64,000 nucleotides of DNA. Source: Lustribacter sp965277075 (GTDB taxonomy: Bacteria > Vulcanimicrobiota > Vulcanimicrobiia > Vulcanimicrobiales > Vulcanimicrobiaceae). The DNA lies in assembly GCA_965277075.1 (NCBI GenBank), contig OZ255707.1, positions 2,356,001 through 2,420,000 on the forward strand, written 5' to 3'. A program made the position numbers and the translations under genes. Position 1 is the first letter of the stretch; each line of letters opens with the position of its first letter. The notes under the pieces were generated by a model. The model was not told the origin of the DNA. It ran no database searches and worked only from the letters and a program-made list of their open reading frames with translations. Positions 1-8,400 of this stretch are shown here, one piece after another.

Positions 1-655
1 TACGGGAAACCAGACGGCCACGATTCACGTGACGCGCGACGTCGTTCATGTTCCCTCGGTGCGGGCGAAGATCGAAAACGGCTACAGCTACGTGCGGCTC
101 GGCGACTTCGGGTCGACCTCGGCCGACGAAGTTCGAGCTGCGTTTCTCGATGCGCGCGCGAAGGGCGTAAAAGGCTACATCCTCGACTTGCGTAACAACG
201 GCGGGGGCTTACTCGACGCGGCCGTCGACGTTTCGAGTATCGTCATTCCCGAAGGCACGATCGTCGCAACGATCGATCGCGCCGGGCACAAAGAGATTCG
301 CGCGGCCAACGGCCGGGCCATCACGCCGAAGCCGCTCGTCGTACTGGTGAACAAATACACGGCGAGCTCATCCGAGATTACCGCCGGCGCGCTGCAAGAC
401 TACCACGCGGCGACGCTCGTCGGTACGAAAACGTTCGGCAAAGGGGTCGTCCAAAGTCTGTACATGGTGCCCGACCGCGGCGCACTCAAGATCACCACTG
501 CCCGTTACGTCACGCCGAGCGGTCGCGACATCCAACACAAGGGCATCATGCCCGACGTCGTCGTCGATCAGCGCGTCGACGCGCCGATCATCGACACTCC
601 CGCCGACAAACAACTTGCTGCCGCCAAGGCGATCCTCAAGAAAGACCAGCAATGA
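1..655 (+). CDS. S41 (C-terminal processing) peptidase, 5' truncated
   Basis: This is the C-terminal part of a CtpA-type serine protease; the reading frame is open from base 2, so the true start lies before the window. About 217 residues remain: the end of the PDZ region, then the catalytic domain. The Ser/Lys dyad is visible in TASSSEITAGA and in the Lys of KTFGKGVVQ. Such enzymes act in the periplasm and trim or degrade proteins at their C terminus. The stop overlaps the ATG of the next gene (ATGA at 652-655), so the two proteases are probably translationally coupled. They are paralogues, with near-identical motif blocks. Family certain, substrate unknown. Confidence 0.9.
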   Translation, partial: TGNQTATIHVTRDVVHVPSVRAKIENGYSYVRLGDFGSTSADEVRAAFLDARAKGVKGYILDLRNNGGGLLDAAVDVSSIVIPEGTIVATIDRAGHKEIRAANGRAITPKPLVVLVNKYTASSSEITAGALQDYHAATLVGTKTFGKGVVQSLYMVPDRGALKITTARYVTPSGRDIQHKGIMPDVVVDQRVDAPIIDTPADKQLAAAKAILKKDQQ

Positions 656-2049
656 AGCGCATCTTCGCCGCCGCACTCGCCATCGGACTCGCCGCGACGC
701 TTGCACACGTCCCGTCCGCTTCGGCCGCCGCAGCGATTTCGCAGCAGCAAGAAGACGAACTGGGCGTCTCCTATGCCTACCTGATGCAGAACTTCTACAA
801 GAAAGTCGATGCGCAAAGCGTGCTGGACGCCGCGCACGCGAACCTCATCGCGTACTTGAAGACGCAGGGCATCGTCAATCCGAAGGTCGGTGATCCGCAC
901 GCATCGACCGACGATCTCTCGAACGTCCACGAGCTTCAACACGAAGTCGGCGATGCGATCACGACATACGGCGGCAAAGTGACGCCGACGAAGATCACGT
1001 ATGCGGCGATTGCAGGGGTGCTCGGGTCCGTCAAGGACCGCTATACGACGTTCCTCGATCCGAAGGCGTACGCCGAACTGAACGAGGGCCTCGACGGCCT
1101 TTCGTTCGGCGGCGTCGGTTTGACGTATTCGATCGATGACGCGACGAAGAACATTCGCGTCGAAAACGTGATCATCGACGGGCCGTCGGATCGGGCCGGA
1201 CTTCGTGCCGACGACGAAATCGCCGACATCAACGGTCAAGCCGTCAACGCGATCATCGCGGGTGCGGCGCTCGATGTGCAGCAGACGCGCATCCAGAAAC
1301 TCTTACGCGGCGATCCCGGCACGAAAGTGAAGCTCGGCGTCATCCGCAGCGGCGCCGCACTCGACCCGATTATGGTCACGCGCGAAACGATCAAACAGCC
1401 GAGCGTCCTCTCCAAGCTGCTGCCCGGTGACATCGGGTACGCGCAACTCTCGGTGTTCGGTCAGAACACGGGCAGCGAGCTCAACGCGGCCCTGAACCGG
1501 CTGCAGACGCAAGGCGCCAAAGCCTACGTGCTCGATCTCCGGTACAACGGCGGCGGATATCTGAATGCCGCGATTGACGTCAGCTCGAAGTTCATCGCGA
1601 CCGGCCCGATCGTGACGGTGCAATCGCGCGCGGGTCAGAGCACCGAATACGATGCGGAGAACACCGCGATCACGCCGCGGCCGCTCGCCGTGCTCGTCAA
1701 CGGTTACACCGCGTCGGCCTCGGAGATCACCGCCGGTGCGATCGAAGATAGCGGCGTCGGCACGCTGATCGGTACGAAGACGTACGGCAAAGGCGTCGTG
1801 CAGACGATCTTTCCGCTGCGCGACGGCTCGGCCGTGAAAATCACGACCGCGCGTTATTTTACGCCGAGCGGCCACGATATCAATGCGGTGGGTATTCAGC
1901 CCCAGATTCAATCGGAGATTCCGAAGGATACGAAGATCCGACAGGGCTATCCGGAGCAAGATCCGCAGCTCTCACGCGCGCTCGCGTATCTCCAAAGCAA
2001 GATTGCGAGCGTGACCCCGCTCGTCAACGCGCCGACGCCCGCGCACTAG
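652..2049 (+). CDS. S41 (C-terminal processing) peptidase, CtpA-like
   Basis: A complete 465-residue periplasmic protease. Residues 1-26 form a signal peptide ending in a run of alanines. A PDZ domain covers about 145-245 (FGGVGLTYS, GPSDRAGLRADDEI) and positions substrates. The protease core follows: LDLRYNGGGYL near 295, the nucleophilic Ser in TASASEITAGA near 355, and the general-base Lys near 380 in KTYGKGVVQ. Length and order match CtpA/Prc-type enzymes. The gene overlaps its upstream paralogue by ATGA. Its stop shares bases with the stop of the convergent HAD gene, leaving no room for a terminator. The substrate cannot be told from sequence. Confidence 0.93.
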   Translation: MKRIFAAALAIGLAATLAHVPSASAAAAISQQQEDELGVSYAYLMQNFYKKVDAQSVLDAAHANLIAYLKTQGIVNPKVGDPHASTDDLSNVHELQHEVGDAITTYGGKVTPTKITYAAIAGVLGSVKDRYTTFLDPKAYAELNEGLDGLSFGGVGLTYSIDDATKNIRVENVIIDGPSDRAGLRADDEIADINGQAVNAIIAGAALDVQQTRIQKLLRGDPGTKVKLGVIRSGAALDPIMVTRETIKQPSVLSKLLPGDIGYAQLSVFGQNTGSELNAALNRLQTQGAKAYVLDLRYNGGGYLNAAIDVSSKFIATGPIVTVQSRAGQSTEYDAENTAITPRPLAVLVNGYTASASEITAGAIEDSGVGTLIGTKTYGKGVVQTIFPLRDGSAVKITTARYFTPSGHDINAVGIQPQIQSEIPKDTKIRQGYPEQDPQLSRALAYLQSKIASVTPLVNAPTPAH

Positions 2050-2678
2050 AACAGTGCGGCGTTGACCTCGTCGAACGAGGTGAATGACGTGCACGCGATC
2101 GCGCGCTCGGTGCAATACGCTTCGAGCGCGCGACCGGCTTTCGCGAACCGCCGATCCGCCTCGAGCGCGGCGGCGAAGTCACTGACGCCGTCGCCGATGT
2201 AGATCGTCGCACGACCGGCGGCACGTGCTTCACGGACGTGCACCGCTTTGTCGTGACCGTTGTCCGAGGGGTCGACGAACGACATCGTCCAACCTCCCGA
2301 GTTGAAATCGACGTCGTTCGCGAGGACGTCGACGTCGATGTTCGCGCGCGCAAGGGCGTCGTGAATAACGGTCGCGATGCCGGACGACACGACGCGAATC
2401 GTTCCGCCGTGCGTACGGACCGCCTGGACGAACGGCCGAAACGCCGGATCCACGCGCGCGTGCGATTCCAAGAATGCGAGCGTCTCGGGCCGCGAGAGTC
2501 GCACGAGGGCGGCCTGCTGCTCGAGCGCGCGCCGCAACGTAATGCGACCGGCGGTCAGCGCGCCGTCGATCGTGTTCCATGCCTCGTCGCCGGCGGTGGC
2601 GCGAACCAGCGCATCGAACGTGTCGATGTCGGTGATCGTGCCGTCGAAGTCAACGAAGACCGCGAACGGCCGCTTCAC
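2046..2678 (-). CDS. HAD-superfamily phosphatase (MtnX/SerB-like)
   Basis: A 210-residue soluble phosphatase of the HAD IB type. All four motifs are present: DFDGTIT with the nucleophile Asp near residue 11, Ser in RVVSSG, Lys in NGHDKAVHV, and GDGVSD as the second acidic motif. The closest relatives by feel are MtnX-like 2-hydroxy-3-keto-5-methylthiopentenyl phosphatases and phosphoserine phosphatases, but no methionine-salvage or serine genes are nearby, so the substrate is open. It starts with GTG inside a GTGA overlap with the RNase E/G stop, so it is the distal gene of that operon. Its stop overlaps the convergent protease gene by 4 bp. Confidence 0.85.
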   Translation of the reverse strand: MKRPFAVFVDFDGTITDIDTFDALVRATAGDEAWNTIDGALTAGRITLRRALEQQAALVRLSRPETLAFLESHARVDPAFRPFVQAVRTHGGTIRVVSSGIATVIHDALARANIDVDVLANDVDFNSGGWTMSFVDPSDNGHDKAVHVREARAAGRATIYIGDGVSDFAAALEADRRFAKAGRALEAYCTERAIACTSFTSFDEVNAALF

Positions 2679-5600
2679 TCGGATTTCTTGCGGGTGCTCT
2701 TCTTCGCCGACGCGGCCTTGCGCGCCGGTGTCTTTTTGACAGCCGCTTTCTTTGCCGGCGCCTTCTTCGCGGCCGTCGTCTTTTTTGCGCCGGCGGTCTT
2801 CCTCGCGGCGCTCACCTTCGCTGCGCCGGACGTGGTAGCGGTCGCTTTTGCTGCCGTTGCTTTTTTCGCGGTCGTTGTCCGAGTGCTCGTCGTCGTGCGC
2901 TTCGCGGCGGCTTTGCGCGGGGCGGCCTTCGCCGGCGCGGGCAGCGCCTTTACCTCGACCGACTCGATCGATGCCGGAGCGGGCTTACTCGACGTGCGCG
3001 CCGTGCGACGGCCTCGAGCGGGCCCGGCGATCTTGACGTCGGGTTCCGACGGGGCCGAAAGACTCGGCGGCGGCGCCTCGATCGCGATCTCGCCCTTCTT
3101 CGGCCGGTTCCATGGCGCAATAGCGCGACCGGGCTGCATGGGTGACGTCTCGCCGGTCGGCTGAGCGCCGCCATCACCATCGACCTGGATGATGCCGCGA
3201 TCCGGCAGTGACGGCGAACCCGGCGTCTGCCCCTCGGCTCCGAGCACATTTCCGACGCGACCGTGACGGCGACGGCGACGGCGACGGTGCTTGCGGCCGT
3301 CGATCTCGACGATCTCGCCGGCAGGCTGCGACTCGATAAGCATCTCGCTCGCCGGCACTTCGTCGTCTTCGTCCGTTTCGTCGCCCGCATCGGCATCGAC
3401 CGACGCTCCGTTCGCAGCGACGGCTTCTCCGTTCGTCCCGCGTCCACGACGCCGCCGGCGGCGCCGGCGCTTCCCGTTGCCTCCATTGACGGCTGCGAGC
3501 GCCTCGTCCGCCAAGTCATCGGCTTCGTCGATTGCAAATTCCACGGGCCGTGCGGGCGGCGCCGCGGCGATCGGAACGGCCGACGCGAGTGCATCGGCGA
3601 CCCGGTTACCGGAGAGCGTTTCGCCCGGCATTTTCGCCACCATCGACCCGGAGAGCGATTCGCCGGGAAGCTTCACGAACGAGGACCCGTTCGCCGGAAC
3701 CGGACCGGCGGCCGCCGGGGCTGGTAGGGGTATCGCCGCCGGCGTGGCCGCACCAGCAGCTCGAACCGGCCGGTCCGAGCGATCGGTGCGCCCCGGGCGG
3801 CCGCCGCGCGACGGGCGAGACAGCGGCGGCACGATCCCGAGGTCTTCCGCCTCAACCGCGACTTCCGGATGGGCAGCCGGTGAGACGTGTTTGGGTGAGC
3901 CCTGATTCGTCGCGACACGATCTTCGGCGACGGCTTCATCCGAAGTCGAAATCCCGAGGGCTGGCCGCGTGCCCAAACCCTTCGCCGCCTCCTCAGCCAG
4001 CTCGCGCAGTTCTTCTTGCTGCTCTGCAGGTGTGAGCGGCTTGCGCCCGCGTCCGCCGCGACGGCGCCGTTTTTTCCGCTCGCCGTCGATCGGCGAAACA
4101 CCGGCGGCAATCGGGAAGCGCGGCTCTGCGATGATCTCCGCCCCGTCGACATCGAGAATGCGAATCTTGATCGCTTGGCCCGCGGCGTTCGCGGCGTTCT
4201 CGACCTCGATCAAGCGGCCGTTCACGACCGCCGCCGCCGACGTCGCAACGGGTAGGCGCGTCGCCAACAGTTCGACTTCGTATTCGTCGCCGACGCGGAT
4301 CGGCGGCAGTTCCGGCATGCTGTCGTCCCATGAGACAAGCGGTCTCTCCGGATGCACGACCGCATCGACGCGCACATCGATCGGTTTGCCGACGCGCTCT
4401 TTGAGCACTTGCAATTCGTCGTCATACCAAAATTCGATTTGCGCGGCGACCGTCGGCGACGCGGCGACGTGGACGTGCGCGGCATGACCGTTCTGGTGTT
4501 GCGCGATCTCGCGGAAGGTGGAGATCGTCACCGACTCCGGCGACATGACGCTGCCGAGCCCACTGCATGTCGGACACGCCGCGCGCAATTGTCCGGCAAG
4601 ATCTTTACCGACGCGTTTGCGCGTGAACTCGAGCAGTCCCAACTGAGAAAACGATTGAATCGTCGAGCGCGTGCGATCTTTGCGCAGCCCGTCTTCGAGC
4701 GTCTTCAGCACCCGGTTGCGATCGCTCTCCGACGTCATGTCGATGAAATCGCAGACGATGATACCGCCGATGTCGCGCAGCCGCACTTGGCGCGCGATCT
4801 CGGCGGCCGCTTCGATGTTTGTCTTGACGATCGTATCGTCGAGATTCTTCCCGCCCGTGAACTTACCGGAATTGATGTCGATGACCGTGAGCGCCTCGGT
4901 CGTTTCGATCACGATCGAACCGCCGGACGGCATTTTGACCGTCGGCTTCATCAGCCGCGCGACCTCGTCGTCGATCTTGTAATCGGCGAACAACTTCGCG
5001 CCACCGGGATACGGCTTGATGCGCTCGACATATTGCGGGCCCAACAGGCGCATGAAATCGCGCACGCGCTCGGTTTCGTCGGCGTCGTCGATCCAAACGT
5101 TTACCACATCCGGCGTGATGAAATCGCGCGCCGCCTTGTACACGAGATTCATGTCCTTGTGCAGCAGCGACGGCGCCGGTGCCGACTTGTAATTTTCGAG
5201 AATGCCGTGCCACATACGGATCAGCACGCCAAGATCGGCGATCAATTCCGCGTTCGAGACGCCGGCCGCCGCCGTGCGCACGACCGTCGCCATCCCTTCC
5301 GGCCGGATCGCCTTCATCACGCCTTTGAGGCGATTGCGTTCGTCAGCCGACTCGATCTTGCGCGAGACGCCCGAATATTTTCCGGTCGGCATCAAGATCA
5401 GGTAGCGGCCCGGCAGCGAGATGTTCGTCGAAACGCGCGCGCCTTTAAGACCACGCGGCTCTTTGACGATTTGCACGAGGACGTCGTCGCCCTTGCTGAC
5501 TTTCTCGTTGATCGTCCAGCCGGTGCGGCCGCCGGTGATCTCGACGTCGCCGATATTCAGCGGCGTCTTGTTGATATCGTCGACGTAAAGAAAGGCGTTG

Positions 5601-5785
5601 CGGCCGAGACCGATGTCCACGAAACTCGCGCCCATACCGGGCAGCACGTTCTGGACCTTGCCTTTGTAGATGGACCCGATAACGCGTTCGTCGCGCTCGA
5701 TGTAGTACTCCGAGAGTGTCCCATCCTCGAGGATCGCAACGCGGTTTTCCCACGGATCGCTCGAGATGAGGAGGTCGGTCGACAA
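2675..5785 (-). CDS. rne: Ribonuclease E/G with long basic, histone-like C-terminal tail
   Basis: An endoribonuclease for mRNA decay and rRNA/tRNA processing, 1036 residues from the TTG at 5785. I chose that start because GGGAGA lies 7 nt upstream and homology begins there (STDLLISSDPWENRVAILEDG); the frame stays open another 43 codons upstream. The S1 domain is near 35-120. The catalytic Asp residues lie in VIDINSG and CDFIDM, and the Zn-link in CPTCSGLG. Next comes a TRAM-like segment (VGDEYEVELLATRLP). The last 480 or so residues are low-complexity, with three Arg-rich stretches, two PGE(S/T)LSG repeats and a final Lys/Ala-rich tail of about 100 residues like histone H1. Such a tail probably binds RNA or DNA. 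An H1-like tail is unusual for this family. Confidence 0.93.
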   Translation of the reverse strand: MSTDLLISSDPWENRVAILEDGTLSEYYIERDERVIGSIYKGKVQNVLPGMGASFVDIGLGRNAFLYVDDINKTPLNIGDVEITGGRTGWTINEKVSKGDDVLVQIVKEPRGLKGARVSTNISLPGRYLILMPTGKYSGVSRKIESADERNRLKGVMKAIRPEGMATVVRTAAAGVSNAELIADLGVLIRMWHGILENYKSAPAPSLLHKDMNLVYKAARDFITPDVVNVWIDDADETERVRDFMRLLGPQYVERIKPYPGGAKLFADYKIDDEVARLMKPTVKMPSGGSIVIETTEALTVIDINSGKFTGGKNLDDTIVKTNIEAAAEIARQVRLRDIGGIIVCDFIDMTSESDRNRVLKTLEDGLRKDRTRSTIQSFSQLGLLEFTRKRVGKDLAGQLRAACPTCSGLGSVMSPESVTISTFREIAQHQNGHAAHVHVAASPTVAAQIEFWYDDELQVLKERVGKPIDVRVDAVVHPERPLVSWDDSMPELPPIRVGDEYEVELLATRLPVATSAAAVVNGRLIEVENAANAAGQAIKIRILDVDGAEIIAEPRFPIAAGVSPIDGERKKRRRRGGRGRKPLTPAEQQEELRELAEEAAKGLGTRPALGISTSDEAVAEDRVATNQGSPKHVSPAAHPEVAVEAEDLGIVPPLSRPSRGGRPGRTDRSDRPVRAAGAATPAAIPLPAPAAAGPVPANGSSFVKLPGESLSGSMVAKMPGETLSGNRVADALASAVPIAAAPPARPVEFAIDEADDLADEALAAVNGGNGKRRRRRRRRGRGTNGEAVAANGASVDADAGDETDEDDEVPASEMLIESQPAGEIVEIDGRKHRRRRRRRHGRVGNVLGAEGQTPGSPSLPDRGIIQVDGDGGAQPTGETSPMQPGRAIAPWNRPKKGEIAIEAPPPSLSAPSEPDVKIAGPARGRRTARTSSKPAPASIESVEVKALPAPAKAAPRKAAAKRTTTSTRTTTAKKATAAKATATTSGAAKVSAARKTAGAKKTTAAKKAPAKKAAVKKTPARKAASAKKSTRKKSE

Positions 5786-6090
5786 GTTGGTGTCTCCCGG
5801 GTGCCGTCGTCCGTTTCGACACGCATCGCGACAACGATCCTTCGACAAGCTTCCTTCGGCAAGCTCAGGACTACCGTCATCGAGCGGGTATCGCCGGCGG
5901 CCGCCGCCACCCATAAATTCGAGAAAAACTGTTCGAGATCGCCGCCGATCCAGCGTTTGCCGCGGGCAAAAAACGCGATCACCAGGCGAGCAACCTCGTA
6001 CATCACAGTTCGAGGAGGAATCGGATCATCCCCCGTGTCTGAGCGGGGAGACATCGCCGGCGTACCGTACCTTGGTCGCTCGAGAGGTAT
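5786..6090. other. Intergenic region between rne and the GGDEF/EAL gene
   Basis: About 305 bp separating divergent genes, so it should hold both promoters, but I see no convincing -35/-10 pair on either strand. It contains a REP-like motif at about 5839-5873 (CCTTCGACAAGC followed by CCTTCGGCAAGCTCAGGA). The minus strand has an open frame from an ATG at 6003 that runs into rne out of frame; it has no ribosome site and no recognised product, so I do not call it a gene. GAGAGG at about 6079-6084 is the likely ribosome site of the downstream gene. Confidence 0.5.
5839..5873. repeat. REP-like short repeat, partly duplicated
   Basis: CCTTCGACAAGC is followed directly by TTCCTTCGGCAAGCTCAGGA, so the segment reads as a truncated plus a nearly complete copy of the motif TCCTTCGACAAGCTCAGGA. 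Related motifs are widespread as interspersed repeats in high-GC genomes, where they often get translated as spurious FDKLR or AEGSLSKD-like peptides. Here it falls in the upstream extension of rne, which supports the downstream TTG start for that gene. Confidence 0.5.
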
Positions 6091-8385
6091 ATGAAGCCGT
6101 CGCTTCGTTTGACGACCGTCGCTATTGTCGTGCTCGCGTGCCTGTTGCTTGCCGCAGCGGTTCAGATCGCCACGCGCGCCGGCGAAATCGCCTCCTACGA
6201 TCGTAGCCACGGTGCGGTCCAGATCGTGGAACGACTGCGCGACGTCAACGCCGCCGTCAACGCCTGCGACCTCTCCGCATCGCCCGAAACGCTGGCAACG
6301 CAAATCGGAGCGGTTATGCTCGCGATCGACGGCGTCACCGAGGTCGTCAACGGACGGGGCACGGGCCACATCGTCGGTCGGAAATGGCAGCAATTGCGCG
6401 CAGGCTGGGCCGCGGCGCGAACCGGCAGCGATCTGCGCCGTCTAACTCAACCGACGGAAGGGACGCTACGCGATGCACTCTTGCAGGTCGCGGCGTTTGC
6501 CTTGACGCGTGGCAGCTCGAACAACGTCGACGGCCCATTGAGCGAAGCGGCGCTGCTCGCTTTGCCCGCGCTCAGCGCACAAGAAGCGCGTCTGACGGCC
6601 CACTTCGATGCTGGAACGCATCTCGACGACCGCCACGGTAAAGCCGAGAGCATTGCGCTCGCCGAGCGCTTCGCGCGAGCGCAGGTCATCAGCTCCGTCG
6701 GCTTCTGGGCGCTCGGTTCTCCCGACGCTTCAAATGGTTTGCCGCCGGAGGTCATCGCGCAAGGCAAGGCGGCGCAGCTCGCTTCGGAGGCGTTCGTCAA
6801 CGGCGTTCAGTCCGGCGTCGAGGCCGGTGAACTGCCGCTGCACCGTGCGAGCCTGGCCGCGAAGGGCCATACCGCGACGCGCCGGCTCGACGGCCTTGAA
6901 ACGACGCTGCTTCCGCTCCTCGATGCACATCTCGCACGATCTCGCGCACGCGCCGTGCGCGAGATCGTGTTAACTGCGTTCGTCGTCATCGCGGTCATGG
7001 CGATCGTCGCCGTTCTCACCCTCCAAGCGCTCCGCTCGCAGTCACGCTCGCTTCTCTCGCGCGAAGCCCTCGAACATCAGGCCCAACACGATTCGCTCAC
7101 CGGACTGCCGAATCGCCGTGCCTTCGCCGGTGCCATTGCGGCGGTCGTCTTCGCATGGACGCCGATCAACGATCGCACGACGTGGGTACTCTCGATCGAT
7201 CTCGACTATTTCAAAGAAGTCAACGATCGCTACGGGCACCAGACGGGCGACGAGTTTCTCATCGCCGCCGCGAAGCGGCTGCGTGACGCGGCGCCCGACG
7301 ACTTCGTCGCGCGCGTCGGCGGCGACGAGTTCGCGGTGCTCGTGCGCCATTACGATCCCGATTCAACACACGCGCTCGACGTCGCGCAGAGCGTCTGCGA
7401 AGCGTTCAACGAACCGATCGCCATCAAGGGCGTCCGGCATCGGTTGGCGGCCAGCGTCGGCATCGTGGCCGTCGATGCGTTGCACGAAACGGTCGACAGC
7501 CTGTTACGCGACGCCGACATCGCGATGTATCGCGCGAAGGAAGACGGCGGCGACCGCGTGGTTATGTTCGACGACACGTTACGCGAAGAGATCGTGCACC
7601 GCGCCGAACTCGCCGCCCACTTGCCCGGCGCATTGCGCGACGGCCGCGACATCGGCGTCGTATTTCAACCGATCATTTCGCTCATCGACAACTCATGCTA
7701 CGGGTTCGAGGCGCTCGTACGGTGGAAGCATCCGGAGCACGGACCGGTCGACGCGGCGTTGCTGATCGACGTCGCGCAGGACGCGCGGCTCATCGATGAG
7801 CTCGGCCGGCACATCGTGCACGAAGTTTGCCGTCACCTCGCGGCGTGGCGCAATGCGGGGCTGTCGCTCGAACCGCTCTCCGTGCACTTCAACATTTCAC
7901 CGATGGAAGCGGTACACGCCGATACGTTCGGCTCGATCGCCCACGCGCTCGACCAGTACCAGATTCCACCGCGGACGCTCGTCGTCGAACTGACTGAAAC
8001 GGCGTCGATGGATTCCGTCGACGCGGCGAGCATGTTTCTCTCGATGTTACATGCGATCGACGTGCGCATCTGTCTCGACGATTTCGGCACCGGCTATTCC
8101 TCGTTGCGACACCTCAACGACTTTCACGTCGACGCGATTAAAATCGATCGCTCTTTCGTCGTGTCGGCTGCTGAAGATCCGGCGAAAGTCCCGATTATTG
8201 CGGGCATCATCGCGCTCGCCGAGGGCCTCAACGCCGCGATTATCGCCGAGGGCATCGAAACGCAAGAGCAGAGCACGATCGTCGACGCGCTCGGCTGCCG
8301 GTTGATGCAAGGTTATCTCTTCGCGCGACCGCTCACACCTGACGGCGCGCTCGCGTTCGCGCAACGCGCCCTCGCCGTTCGCTAG
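6091..8385 (+). CDS. Membrane-anchored GGDEF/EAL cyclic-di-GMP signalling protein
   Basis: A 764-residue protein predicted to make and/or break cyclic di-GMP. It has a TM helix at 7-28, a periplasmic sensor of about 260 residues with no recognised fold, a second TM helix near 290-312, a GGDEF domain (HDSLTGLPNRRAF, then intact ARVGGDEF) and an EAL domain. The EAL metal and catalytic motifs look intact: EALVRW, the Glu of VELTETAS, LDDFGTGYSS, KIDRSF and AEGIETQEQ. The usual RxxD inhibitory site before GGDEF reads APDD, so product feedback may be lost. It stands alone, divergent from rne and convergent with rodA. GAGAGG lies just before the ATG. Signal sensed and net activity are unknown. Confidence 0.92.
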   Translation: MKPSLRLTTVAIVVLACLLLAAAVQIATRAGEIASYDRSHGAVQIVERLRDVNAAVNACDLSASPETLATQIGAVMLAIDGVTEVVNGRGTGHIVGRKWQQLRAGWAAARTGSDLRRLTQPTEGTLRDALLQVAAFALTRGSSNNVDGPLSEAALLALPALSAQEARLTAHFDAGTHLDDRHGKAESIALAERFARAQVISSVGFWALGSPDASNGLPPEVIAQGKAAQLASEAFVNGVQSGVEAGELPLHRASLAAKGHTATRRLDGLETTLLPLLDAHLARSRARAVREIVLTAFVVIAVMAIVAVLTLQALRSQSRSLLSREALEHQAQHDSLTGLPNRRAFAGAIAAVVFAWTPINDRTTWVLSIDLDYFKEVNDRYGHQTGDEFLIAAAKRLRDAAPDDFVARVGGDEFAVLVRHYDPDSTHALDVAQSVCEAFNEPIAIKGVRHRLAASVGIVAVDALHETVDSLLRDADIAMYRAKEDGGDRVVMFDDTLREEIVHRAELAAHLPGALRDGRDIGVVFQPIISLIDNSCYGFEALVRWKHPEHGPVDAALLIDVAQDARLIDELGRHIVHEVCRHLAAWRNAGLSLEPLSVHFNISPMEAVHADTFGSIAHALDQYQIPPRTLVVELTETASMDSVDAASMFLSMLHAIDVRICLDDFGTGYSSLRHLNDFHVDAIKIDRSFVVSAAEDPAKVPIIAGIIALAEGLNAAIIAEGIETQEQSTIVDALGCRLMQGYLFARPLTPDGALAFAQRALAVR

Positions 8386-8400
8386 CACACGAGCAGTGAA

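Noticed and set aside
5557..6003. Minus-strand frame from ATG 6003 beginning MYEVARLVIAFFARGKRW
   Set aside because: It looks more protein-like than most shadows, but has no ribosome site, crosses the REP-like repeat and runs into rne out of frame.
4352..6094. Plus-strand open frame of 580 codons opposite rne
   Set aside because: Antisense shadow of a high-GC gene; sequence is Arg/Asp/His-rich with no motif, and the opposite strand is clearly RNase E/G.
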